A DNA stretch of 64,000 nt from JAEWWD01 sp964440115. GTDB lineage: Bacteria > Bacillota > Clostridia > Christensenellales > CAG-138. This document shows, in pieces, positions 7,508-14,655 of the stretch. A program made the translations under genes and the position numbers. Numbering within the stretch: the first letter of the stretch is position 1; each line of letters starts with the position of its first letter. The notes beneath the pieces were generated by a model. It was not told the origin of the DNA. It did not search any database and saw nothing but the letters and a program-made list of their open reading frames with translations. The stretch is taken from NCBI GenBank assembly GCA_964440115.1, contig CAYTPV010000009.1, positions 62,001 to 126,000 on the forward strand, given 5' to 3'.

Positions 7508-8719
7508 ATGGGTAAAATTGTCGTCCCGCTGGGGCCGCAGCATCCCGCGCTGGAAGAGCCGGAAAGCTTCAGCCTTTTGTTGGAAGGTGAAAGCGTAGCG
7601 GCAGCCAATGTCGCGATTGGATATAACCACAGGGGCATGGAAAAAGCCGCCGAAAGCAGAACGTATCTGCAGAACATATATCTGCTGGAGCGTATTTGCG
7701 GAATATGCTCGCATGCGCATACAAGCTGCTATGTACAGACTGTTGAGCAGCTTGCGGGTTTGGATGTGCCAAAACGCGGCCTGTATCTGCGTGCGCTCAT
7801 AGGCGAACTCGAACGTATACACAGCCACCTGCTGTGGCTGGGTATCGCGGGGCATGAAATCGGATTTATGACGCTGTTCATGTATGCGTGGAAAGACCGT
7901 GAAATTGTCATGGATGTGCTCGAAATGCTCACGGGCAATCGCGTAAACTACGCAATGAATACCATCGGCGGTGTGCGCAGGGATATTACGCCGGAACAGG
8001 CGGAGCAGGTTCTCAAGGCGCTTGACGAACTCGAGGAGCGTACCAAGTATTACGCGACTACAGTCATAGAAGAACATACATTGGTGGTACGTCTGTCCGG
8101 CGTGGGCAAGCTTTCCCAAGAGGATGCGCTTCGGCTTGGCGCAACCGGCCCTGTGCTGCGCGCTTCGGGCGTCGCGCGCGATGTCCGTCGGGACGATCCG
8201 TACGGCATATATCCGGAACTCGATTTCAACGTCATAACGGATACGCACTGCGACGTGTTCGGCCGTACCATAGTGCGTGTATTGGAAGTGCTTGAAAGCT
8301 ACAAAATTTGCCGCCAGATACTCAAACAGCTGCCGGACGGCCCCATATCCGTTAAAGCGCCCAACCGGATTCCTGCGGGCGAGGCGATCAGCCGTGTGGA
8401 AGCGCCGCGCGGCGAGGATATCCACTATACGCGATCAAACGGCACCGATAAGCCGGACCGCATGAAAGTCCGTGCGCCAACGCTCTCCAATCTTGCCGCT
8501 ATTACGCACATGATTGAGGGCGGATACCTTGCGGATGTACCCATTGTTATCGCGGCAATCGATCCCTGTTTCTCTTGCACCGATAGAATGATCCGAGTCA
8601 AAAACGCGGATTCGGGCAGCGAGAAGATGTTCGATTGGGAAGGCCTGCGCAATTACAGCATCGACTGGTATGCGCAGCGCGGCCTTGACATGAAAGCCAT
8701 ACGCGGGAAGGAGTGCTGA
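7508..8719 (+). CDS. [NiFe] hydrogenase large subunit, group 4 (NuoD/EchE-like)
   Basis: This 403-residue catalytic subunit has both nickel-ligand pairs intact: Cys64 and Cys67 in ERICGICSHAH, and Cys354 and Cys357 in DPCFSCTDR. It is therefore a real hydrogenase and not a NuoD-type quinone reductase or a ligand-free homologue. PHPALEEP-like and RIHSHLLWLG segments are typical of the group 4/NuoD fold. Forty-three residues follow Arg360, where a maturation endoprotease would be expected to cut, and such a protease is encoded at 10010-10510. It probably evolves H2 from reduced ferredoxin, with ion pumping by the membrane subunits. RBS AGGAGGG precedes the ATG. Confidence 0.95.
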   Translation: MGKIVVPLGPQHPALEEPESFSLLLEGESVAAANVAIGYNHRGMEKAAESRTYLQNIYLLERICGICSHAHTSCYVQTVEQLAGLDVPKRGLYLRALIGELERIHSHLLWLGIAGHEIGFMTLFMYAWKDREIVMDVLEMLTGNRVNYAMNTIGGVRRDITPEQAEQVLKALDELEERTKYYATTVIEEHTLVVRLSGVGKLSQEDALRLGATGPVLRASGVARDVRRDDPYGIYPELDFNVITDTHCDVFGRTIVRVLEVLESYKICRQILKQLPDGPISVKAPNRIPAGEAISRVEAPRGEDIHYTRSNGTDKPDRMKVRAPTLSNLAAITHMIEGGYLADVPIVIAAIDPCFSCTDRMIRVKNADSGSEKMFDWEGLRNYSIDWYAQRGLDMKAIRGKEC

Positions 8720-8721
8720 GC

Positions 8722-9663
8722 TTGGGTCTTTCCCTGTTTTATATCATTGTATTTCCGGGGTTTTTGTTTCTGAGCGCAATATCGCTCGTTTTTGAGTACG
8801 TCGACCGTAAGCTGTATGCGAAGCTGCAGAACAGAGTTGGGCCGCCTTGGTATCAGCCGCTAGCCGATATTATCAAGCTGCTGTCCAAAGAGACCATAAT
8901 TCCGCGAGAGGCGGATAAACGCCTGTTCAGCGCGATTCCCATATTTGCGCTCGCGTCTACAACGGCGGCATTCCTCTACATTCCCATTTGGGGAACACAG
9001 TCGCTTTTCCCGTTTGAGAGCGATCTTATCGTCGTACTGTATTTTCTGACGGTGCCGACGCTGACATTCTTTCTGGCAGGGTGGTTTTCCACATCTCTGT
9101 ATGCGGAAATCGGCGCCATTCGCGCCATGACTCAATTGTTCGCGTATGAAGTGCCGCTGTACATGTGCCTGCTTGGTCCCGCGCTGCTTGCAAATACCTG
9201 GTCGATCAGCGGAATAGCCGCGTTTTATCAGCAGCATCCGGCACTTGCGCTGTTTAATCTGCCGGGTTTGTTCGTAGCGATTTTTGCCGCGCAGGGAAAG
9301 CTGGAGCGCGTGCCGTTTGATATACCGGACGCGGAAACGGAAATCGTGGGCGGTACATTTACGGAATACAGCGGCAGGCTGCTGGCGATGTTCCGCATGG
9401 CGCTCGATTCCGAGCTGGTCGTGGTCGCTGCCCTTATCGCGGCGGTGTTCTTCCCGTTCACGGTCACCGGCAGCGCAATACTCGGATTTGTGGTATTTCT
9501 TGTAAAAGTATTTGTTGTCGTTTTCCTGCTTGCATTGATGCGCACTGCGCTCGCACGCTTCCGGCTGGATCAGATGATTGCGTTCTGCTGGAAGGTATTA
9601 GCGCCGGTATCGCTGGCGCAGATATTGATCGATCTCATCGTTAAAGGAGCGCTGTCGGTATGA
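8722..9663 (+). CDS. NuoH-like hydrogenase membrane subunit (EchB/HycD-like)
   Basis: This roughly 313-residue polytopic protein of the NuoH/HycD family anchors the catalytic arm to the membrane. Recognisable motifs are EYVDRKLYAKLQNRVGPPW near the N-terminus, GAIRAMTQLFAYEVPL, and the acidic loop PFDIPDAETEIVGGTFTEYS that lies near the electron-transfer interface. A GTG at 8713 is in frame, but it overlaps the only ribosome site, GGAAGGAG (8706-8713). The TTG at 8722, 8 nt downstream of that site, is the better start. The stop overlaps the next ATG by 4 nt. Confidence 0.92.
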   Translation: MGLSLFYIIVFPGFLFLSAISLVFEYVDRKLYAKLQNRVGPPWYQPLADIIKLLSKETIIPREADKRLFSAIPIFALASTTAAFLYIPIWGTQSLFPFESDLIVVLYFLTVPTLTFFLAGWFSTSLYAEIGAIRAMTQLFAYEVPLYMCLLGPALLANTWSISGIAAFYQQHPALALFNLPGLFVAIFAAQGKLERVPFDIPDAETEIVGGTFTEYSGRLLAMFRMALDSELVVVAALIAAVFFPFTVTGSAILGFVVFLVKVFVVVFLLALMRTALARFRLDQMIAFCWKVLAPVSLAQILIDLIVKGALSV

Positions 9664-10007
9664 AGGCTCTTGGCAAAATGGTTCCTCATCTGATGAGGAT
9701 GCTCGTAAAAAAGCCGGATACCATACGATATCCCGCTGTAAAGGCCAAAGTTGCGCCAAATTTCAGGGGTGCCCTGAAATTTGACAACGGGAAGTGCATC
9801 GGCTGCAAAATGTGTGAGCGTGTTTGCCCCGCCGGCGCGATCAAGATCGAAAAGGTGGCCGATAAGCAGTTCAAAGCGATCGTGCATATGGACAGATGCC
9901 TGTTCTGCGGGCAATGCGCCGAATCCTGCCCCAAGGATGCTTTGGAGAACACGGATCAATTTGAGCTGGCCAGCCTGAACAAGGATGATCTGAAGGTGGA
10001 AATTTAA
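9660..10007 (+). CDS. NuoI-like 2x[4Fe-4S] ferredoxin subunit of the hydrogenase
   Basis: This 115-residue subunit has two complete CxxCxxCxxxC motifs: Cys46-49-52-56 (CIGCKMCERVCP) and Cys80-83-86-90 (CLFCGQCAESCP). It links external ferredoxin to the small-subunit cluster, like EchF or NuoI. The first 40 residues are basic and contain TIRYP, typical of the NuoI N-terminal segment that lies along the membrane. The ATG overlaps the NuoH-like stop. No NuoEFG-type NADH module was seen, so ferredoxin is the likely electron donor. Confidence 0.93.
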   Translation: MKALGKMVPHLMRMLVKKPDTIRYPAVKAKVAPNFRGALKFDNGKCIGCKMCERVCPAGAIKIEKVADKQFKAIVHMDRCLFCGQCAESCPKDALENTDQFELASLNKDDLKVEI

Positions 10008-10009
10008 CT

Positions 10010-10510
10010 TTGGACGATATTTATCAATTTCTTCAGCAGAAACTTTCCGGTTGTACCCGGCTGGCGGTGCTTGGCGCGGGTTCGGTTTTGAAGGCGGACG
10101 ACGGCGCGGGCATGTATGCGGTGGAAAAGCTGCAGGAAGCCTGCCCAAGCGCAGAGTATCCCAACGTACGGTTTTACCCGGGGGAGACGGCTCCCGAAAA
10201 CTACAGCGGCAGTATCAAGCGTTTTTGCCCCACGCATCTGCTGGTAATCGATGCGGCTGATGTTGGCCGTACGCCGGGCAGTTTTGTGGATATTCCGCCC
10301 GAAGACGTCGGCGGGCCGACATTTTGTTCCCATATGCTTCCATTGCGGGTTATGCTGAATTATCTATCTGCGGAAACGGGCGCGAAAGTCACGTTGCTCG
10401 GCATTCAGCACAAGAGCATCCTATTTGACACCGACATGACACCTGAAATAAAAGACGCAGTAGACGTACTGTGTGAGGCGCTCGAAAGAATCATTAAGAA
10501 AGGCTTCTAA
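10010..10510 (+). CDS. Hydrogenase maturation protease (HycI/HybD family, M52)
   Basis: This 166-residue endopeptidase should remove the C-terminal extension of the large subunit after nickel insertion. It shows LGAGSVLKADDGAG at residues 21-34, the family motif normally written GxGNxLxxDDGxG, then LLVIDAADVG (Asp81/Asp84) and CSHMLP (His108). Asp31, Asp81 or Asp84, and His108 are candidates for the nickel-sensing ligands. It starts with TTG at 10010, about 10 nt after AAGGTGG. It is the last gene of the hydrogenase operon and is followed by a strong terminator. Confidence 0.88.
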   Translation: MDDIYQFLQQKLSGCTRLAVLGAGSVLKADDGAGMYAVEKLQEACPSAEYPNVRFYPGETAPENYSGSIKRFCPTHLLVIDAADVGRTPGSFVDIPPEDVGGPTFCSHMLPLRVMLNYLSAETGAKVTLLGIQHKSILFDTDMTPEIKDAVDVLCEALERIIKKGF

Positions 10511-10525
10511 ACTATCGAATATTCG

Positions 10526-10561
10526 AATGCCCCCAAACCCAGCGGGTTCGGGGGCATTTTT
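10526..10561 (+). terminator. Intrinsic terminator of the hydrogenase operon
   Basis: ATGCCCCC (10527-10534) pairs with GGGGGCAT (10549-10556). The inner part can extend with ACCC/GGGT, and TTTTT follows. It lies 17 nt after the maturation protease stop. Confidence 0.85.
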
Positions 10562-10614
10562 GCATGCTTACGGTTTCGGCGAGACAAAAATCAGATATTT
10601 TTCATAAGAGAGTA

Positions 10615-10641
10615 TTATGTTATCGCCAAAATGTCCGATAT
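10615..10641 (+). promoter_or_regulatory. Possible sigma-28-type promoter of motAB
   Basis: TCCGATAT (10634-10641) closely matches the SigD -10 octamer GCCGATAT. At the expected 15-nt distance the -35 region is only TTAT (10615-10618), a weak match to TAAA. The site is 50 nt upstream of motA, a gene commonly controlled by SigD. Confidence 0.35.
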
Positions 10642-10690
10642 AAATGGTGTTAGTCATCTTTTTCGCATGATGTAACAAAGAGGTAGCCGT

Positions 10691-11500
10691 ATGGGAATAG
10701 CAACGATTATTGGATTAGTAGTGGCCTTTGGCGCTCTTATAACGGGGTTTGTTTTGGAACATGGGGATATCATGTCCCTTTTTCTTCTCAGCCCTGCGGT
10801 CATCGTATTCGGCGGAACGATTGGCGCGCTGCTGATATCTTTTTCTATTAATGACGTGACGAAGATGCCAATGCTTCTGCTCAGGGCTGCTTCTACACCT
10901 AAAATGTCTCTGCAAAAGACGATCAATACCATTTTGGATTTGGCGGTTAAGGTCAAAAGAGGCGGCATACTCATACTGGAACAGACGATACGTGATCCTG
11001 CGTTTGAAAAAGATAACGATCCATTGCTTATCAAAGGCCTGACGCTGCTGATGGACAGGCTGGATAAAGAAGTACTAAGGGAAATTCTCGAAAACGATCT
11101 TCGCATTGAAGAACAGATCAAACATAAAGACATCTCCATATTTGAAGCGGCCGGCGGCTTTTCGCCGTCCATGGGTATTATCGGTACGGTTCTGGGGCTT
11201 ATACAGGTGCTTGCCAACATGGGTACACCGGAGGAACTGGCAAAGTCGATCGCCGTTGCGTTTATTGCCACACTGTACGGCGTATGTTTTGCAAACCTTG
11301 TCTATCTGCCCATTGCGAGTAAACTCAAACTGCGTATGAAGCTGGAGAGGATCGAGAAGGAAATGATTATCGAGGGAGTTCTGGCTATCAACGATTTTGA
11401 AAACCCGACTTCTATTCGCGAACGTTTGCTGCCCTATCTGAAATTCCAGGGCAAGAAGGGCAAAGAAGCGACAAAGGATGTGAGCAGCAGCAATGAGTAA
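10691..11500 (+). CDS. motA: Flagellar motor stator protein MotA
   Basis: This 269-residue protein has four transmembrane segments, of the MotA/TolQ/ExbB family. The first two helices lie within residues 1-55. A large cytoplasmic region follows, with the charged stretch that contacts FliG (LDKEVLREILENDLRIEEQ). The last two helices start at about 155 with FSPSMGIIGTVLGL, which contains the conserved stator proline. Together with MotB it forms the ion channel that drives rotation. RBS AGAGGTAG precedes the ATG, and the stop overlaps motB by 8 nt. The pair lies 11 kb from the main flagellar island. Confidence 0.95.
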   Translation: MGIATIIGLVVAFGALITGFVLEHGDIMSLFLLSPAVIVFGGTIGALLISFSINDVTKMPMLLLRAASTPKMSLQKTINTILDLAVKVKRGGILILEQTIRDPAFEKDNDPLLIKGLTLLMDRLDKEVLREILENDLRIEEQIKHKDISIFEAAGGFSPSMGIIGTVLGLIQVLANMGTPEELAKSIAVAFIATLYGVCFANLVYLPIASKLKLRMKLERIEKEMIIEGVLAINDFENPTSIRERLLPYLKFQGKKGKEATKDVSSSNE

Positions 11501-12317
11501 AAAGCATCAGGAAGAAGAAGGCAAGGAAAATAGTGAACGATGGTTGCTGACTTATTCAGACATGATCACACTGTTGTTGGCACTTTTCATCATGCTGTAT
11601 ACGATGAGTTCAATCGATGCCAAGAAGTACAACGAATTGTCCGGTCAGTTAAATACACAGCTTAATCCGAGCAAGGCGGCTGCGCAGGAAACGACGGCAG
11701 GGGAAACTGTGAAAGGTCTCAGCGGCAGTTTCACCATACTTGGTTCGTCAGCTTCAGCACAGCTCGCGCAGAATGCCCTGAAGCCTGTACAAGTAAAAGT
11801 CACGGACCTGCAGCAGGAGCTTGCTGATCTGATACAGGATAATAATTTAAACGCTTATGCTAGTGTTCATGAAGAAGAACGCGGTATTGTCATTAGTATG
11901 GTCGAAGGTATGCTTTTCGATTCAGGCTCCGCTACCATCAACGGCGAGGCCAATGCGATACTCAACGAGCTTGTACAGGTTGCCAATTCCGTTGACAATT
12001 ATATTCGGATAGAAGGCTCTACAGATAACGTACCGATCCATACGGCACAGTTCCCTACCAACTGGGAGCTCGCTGCAGCGCGTGCAATCAATGTCGCGAA
12101 GGTATTGGTTGCGCAGGGGGTAGATCCGTCCAGAGTGTCTGCAGTGAGTTATGGGGAATACAGACCCATAGCGCCCAACGATACGGAAGAAAACAAGCGT
12201 CTTAACCGACGGGTGGATATCGTTTTCCTGGATGCAAAGCTCGATATGTCAGAAGCGGGCATGGAAGATGATAAGCCTGCGAATGAAAAGGCAGCAGATC
12301 AACCCACCGCGGGATAA
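11493..12317 (+). CDS. motB: Flagellar motor stator protein MotB
   Basis: This 274-residue protein has a short cytoplasmic N-terminus and a single transmembrane helix, TYSDMITLLLALFIMLY. Asp23 of this helix is the ion-binding residue of the stator. A linker follows, then a periplasmic-type OmpA/MotB peptidoglycan-binding domain at about residues 150-250 (GSTDNVPIHTAQFPTNWELA, then RLNRRVDIVF). It anchors the stator in the cell wall. Hydrophobic TM residues alone do not decide proton versus sodium use. The gene is followed by a hairpin terminator. Confidence 0.95.
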   Translation: MSKKHQEEEGKENSERWLLTYSDMITLLLALFIMLYTMSSIDAKKYNELSGQLNTQLNPSKAAAQETTAGETVKGLSGSFTILGSSASAQLAQNALKPVQVKVTDLQQELADLIQDNNLNAYASVHEEERGIVISMVEGMLFDSGSATINGEANAILNELVQVANSVDNYIRIEGSTDNVPIHTAQFPTNWELAAARAINVAKVLVAQGVDPSRVSAVSYGEYRPIAPNDTEENKRLNRRVDIVFLDAKLDMSEAGMEDDKPANEKAADQPTAG

Positions 12318-12327
12318 GCAAATGTTA

Positions 12328-12356
12328 AAGAGCCTTCGGAAACCGAAGGCCCTTTT
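12328..12356. terminator. Bidirectional terminator between motB and ohr
   Basis: GCCTTCGG (12332-12339) and CCGAAGGC (12343-12350) form a perfect 8-bp stem with an AAA loop. T residues follow on the plus strand and A residues precede it (T on the minus strand). It can end motB and the convergent ohr gene. Confidence 0.75.
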
Positions 12357-12375
12357 CATATTGTAACGTACTGTG

Positions 12376-12798
12376 TTATACGATCTCAGCCGAAACTGTG
12401 ATTTCAATATTTCCGCGGGTGGCGTTGGAATATGGGCATACCATATGCGCATCCGCCATCAACGCATCCGCCGTTTCCTGATCTGTCTGCTTAAATATGC
12501 CGCATATTTGAGCAGCAAGCGCATAGCCGCCAGCGGCGTTTTTACCTAAACCGATTGTTACTCTCACTGCCGGCAAGGGGATACGCAACTTGTTTGTGCG
12601 GATTACGTGCTGTAAGGCGCTTCCAAAGCAGGCCGCATAGCCAGCCGCAAAAAGCTGTTCGGGGTTCACTTCCGTGTCATCCTTACCGCCCATTGCCAAA
12701 GGAGAGGCCATTTGAAATGTTAAAGGGCTATTTTCAACGGTAACCGTGCCGTTGCGGCCGTTTTCGGATGTTGCAGATGTTCTGTACTGTAATTCCAT
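12376..12798 (-). CDS. Organic hydroperoxide resistance protein, Ohr/OsmC family
   Basis: This 140-residue thiol peroxidase reduces organic hydroperoxides. Both redox cysteines are present: one in LFAAGYAACFGSAL at about residue 57 and one in VCPYSNATRGN at about residue 120. Spacing and the N-terminal YRTSATSENGRNG segment favour the Ohr over the OsmC branch. The length is standard. The start is ATG at 12798 behind AAAGGGG. It is monocistronic and convergent with motB. A 10-bp palindrome CCGTATACGG (12848-12857) lies just upstream and could be an operator, although it does not look like the known OhrR box. Confidence 0.9.
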   Translation of the reverse strand: MELQYRTSATSENGRNGTVTVENSPLTFQMASPLAMGGKDDTEVNPEQLFAAGYAACFGSALQHVIRTNKLRIPLPAVRVTIGLGKNAAGGYALAAQICGIFKQTDQETADALMADAHMVCPYSNATRGNIEITVSAEIV

Positions 12799-12923
12799 GG
12801 GTATTCCCCTTTCGATATGGTTTTATCTATTCATTTTTAGTATAAACCGTATACGGGCTGCTAAACAGCACTGAGGGACAAAGGTTGATTAATCGGAAGT
12901 CTGCGGATTGATATTGATTTGCA

Positions 12924-12952
12924 TTGCCCAAGTGCATGAGCTGCAGTATACT
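12924..12952 (+). promoter_or_regulatory. Sigma-A-type promoter of the HAD hydrolase gene
   Basis: TTGCCC (12924-12929), a 17-nt spacer and TATACT (12947-12952) lie 43 nt before the start codon at 12995. Confidence 0.5.
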
Positions 12953-12994
12953 AGGAGAGTATTGAAAAAAAGAATGTATTACGAGGGGTATTAC

Positions 12995-13771
12995 ATGGAA
13001 GTATTACGAAACAAAAAAGCCTTCATCTGCGATATGGACGGCGTGCTGTATCATGGCAACAAACTGCTGCCCGGCGTGCCCCGTTTTGTGGAGTGGTTGA
13101 AAGAAAACAACAAGAAATTTCTGTTTTTAACGAATAACAGCGGGTTTACGCCGCGGGAATTGCAGCAAAAACTTGCGCGCCTTGGAGTGGAAGTGGATGC
13201 GGACTGTTTTTATACAAGCGCACTGGCGACTGCCAGTTTCTTAAGCACACAAGCCCCGGAGTGCAGTGCTTATGTACTTGGTCAACCGGGCCTTATCAAC
13301 GCGCTCTATGACGTGGGCATTACCATGAACAATGTCAATCCGGATTATGTGGTCGTGGGCGAAGATTTCAGCCTGAGCTACGATAAGCTTGAACGTGCAA
13401 CATATCTTGTGAATAAAGGGGCCAGACTCATAGGCTGCAACTCGGATTTGACGGGGCCTACGGAACTTGGTCTTGCACCCGCTTGCCGGGCTTTAATCGC
13501 GCCCATTGAGCTTGCTACCGGCGTAAGCGCCTACTTTGTGGGCAAGCCCAATCCGTTGATGATGCGGCATGCATTGAAACGGCTGCAGTCCATACCGGAA
13601 GATACCGCAATCGTTGGCGACAGAATGGATACGGATATCATGGCCGGCGTAGAAGCGGAAATTGATACGGTTCTTGTTTTATCCGGCGTAACAACAAGAG
13701 ACATGCTGGTCAAATTTTCTTATCGGCCCAAATACGTTCTCGAAGGCGTTGGCGATATTCCCGAGGCATAA
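12995..13771 (+). CDS. HAD-superfamily phosphatase, NagD/4-nitrophenylphosphatase-like
   Basis: This 258-residue HAD hydrolase has the motifs FICDMDGVLYHGNK (motif I nucleophile DxD, residues 11-17), FLTNNSG (motif II), a C2-type cap, VGKPNPLMM (the motif III lysine) and IVGDRMDTDIMAG (motif IV). It belongs to the NagD/PGP subfamily of broad sugar-phosphate phosphatases. The substrate cannot be read from sequence. The ATG at 12995 follows GAGGGG and is preferred over an upstream in-frame ATG that lacks a ribosome site. It is a single gene followed by a strong terminator. Confidence 0.88.
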   Translation: MEVLRNKKAFICDMDGVLYHGNKLLPGVPRFVEWLKENNKKFLFLTNNSGFTPRELQQKLARLGVEVDADCFYTSALATASFLSTQAPECSAYVLGQPGLINALYDVGITMNNVNPDYVVVGEDFSLSYDKLERATYLVNKGARLIGCNSDLTGPTELGLAPACRALIAPIELATGVSAYFVGKPNPLMMRHALKRLQSIPEDTAIVGDRMDTDIMAGVEAEIDTVLVLSGVTTRDMLVKFSYRPKYVLEGVGDIPEA

Positions 13772-13793
13772 ATTAATCATCTGGATAATTAAA

Positions 13794-13817
13794 AAAGGAC
13801 GGCTGCGCCGTCCTTTT
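13794..13817 (+). terminator. Intrinsic terminator of the HAD gene
   Basis: GGACGGC (13797-13803), loop TGC and GCCGTCC (13807-13813) are flanked by six A and five T, so it can act on both strands. A near copy of the sequence occurs at 13993-14013. Confidence 0.85.
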
Positions 13818-13831
13818 TAGTGTATCGACAA

Positions 13832-13985
13832 ACCCTCTTTGGGGGTGTGGGGGATGTGAAAATCCCCCACTTTCAATCCGATTTGATGACATGTGCGTCA
13901 AATCGGTGGAAAAAATGCAGCCCATGGGCTACATTTTAACTCACAGAAATACCACCGACAAAGTCCACAGGATTTTGTTGGTGGT
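13832..13985. repeat. Array of five consecutive hairpins, possible small structured element
   Basis: No reading frame is credible here, but five inverted repeats follow one another. They are ACCCTC/GGGGGT (13832-13846), GTGGGGGAT/ATCCCCCAC (13847-13870), CCGATTTGA/TCAAATCGG (13878-13906), AAATG-AGCCC/GGGCT-CATTT (13913-13936) and ACCACCGACAAA/TTTGTTGGTGGT (13951-13985). The block is bracketed by two copies of a GACGGCTGCG-CGTCCTTTTT sequence (13798 and 13993). This looks like a small mobile repeat or a structured RNA, not random spacer. Confidence 0.5.
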
Positions 13986-14019
13986 AAATAATGACGGCTG
14001 CGGCGTCCTTTTTTGCTTA

Positions 14020-14505
14020 TTAAGCCGGTTCGTTAGAATCCTTTTTCTCGGGCGTATACTGTTCAAGCTTTACATCCGCCTGCTTAAGAAGCTCGACGGA
14101 GAATTCGTCAGGATACCCTTCCGCATAGACAACGCGCGAAATTCCCGCATTGATGATCATTTTTGCGCAGATCACACAGGGCTGATGCGTGCAGTACAAT
14201 GTAGCGCCATCTATGGAAACACCGAGCTTTGCGGCCTGAATGATGGCGTTTTGCTCCGCGTGGATGGCGTAGCAAAGCTCCTGACGGGTGCCGGAGGGTA
14301 TATTCAGATTTCGCCGCAGGCATTCTCCGCGTTCCATACAGCTTTGCAGCCCAGAAGGAGCGCCGTTGTATCCCGTGGTGAGAATGCGTTTGTTTTTTAC
14401 GATGATTGCGCCGACTTTCCGGCCTTCCTGGTAGCAGCTCGACCAGTTGGAGATGGCTTTGCAAAGTTCCATAAACCGGATATCCCACTTGTCCCATATC
14501 TGCAC
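14020..14505 (-). CDS. Deoxycytidylate (dCMP) deaminase, ComEB-like
   Basis: This 161-residue zinc-dependent deaminase of the CDA fold would convert dCMP to dUMP for thymidylate synthesis. The zinc motif AIHAEQNAI (His, catalytic Glu) and the PCVICAK cysteine pair are present. The YNGAPSGLQSC stretch and the extra Cys/His region (CMERGECLRR) are typical of dCMP deaminases. A TTG at 14520 is in frame but has no ribosome site. The GTG at 14505 lies 8 nt after GGGGG and is taken as the start. It lies between two terminators and appears monocistronic. Confidence 0.88.
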   Translation of the reverse strand: MQIWDKWDIRFMELCKAISNWSSCYQEGRKVGAIIVKNKRILTTGYNGAPSGLQSCMERGECLRRNLNIPSGTRQELCYAIHAEQNAIIQAAKLGVSIDGATLYCTHQPCVICAKMIINAGISRVVYAEGYPDEFSVELLKQADVKLEQYTPEKKDSNEPA

Positions 14506-14605
14506 GCCGTTTACCCCCAAATATTATGAATTGCAAGCGTTTATTTGCTTTTCACAGTATATCATGCAGCAAGCAATGTTAACAGTATTGTGTGAAAATT
14601 ACGGT

Positions 14606-14637
14606 CAAAAGCGGCGGACATATGCCCGCCGCTTTTC
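14606..14637. terminator. Terminator downstream of the GerM lipoprotein gene
   Basis: AGCGGCGG (14610-14617) pairs with CCGCCGCT (14626-14633), with T runs on either strand. On the minus strand it follows the GerM-domain gene and precedes the dCMP deaminase gene. Confidence 0.7.
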
Positions 14638-14655
14638 TATATCAACGCAAACGGA

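Noticed and set aside
7370..8425. 351-codon open frame antisense to the hydrogenase large subunit
   Set aside because: It is a shadow of the clearly identified gene on the plus strand, with composition typical of antisense frames.
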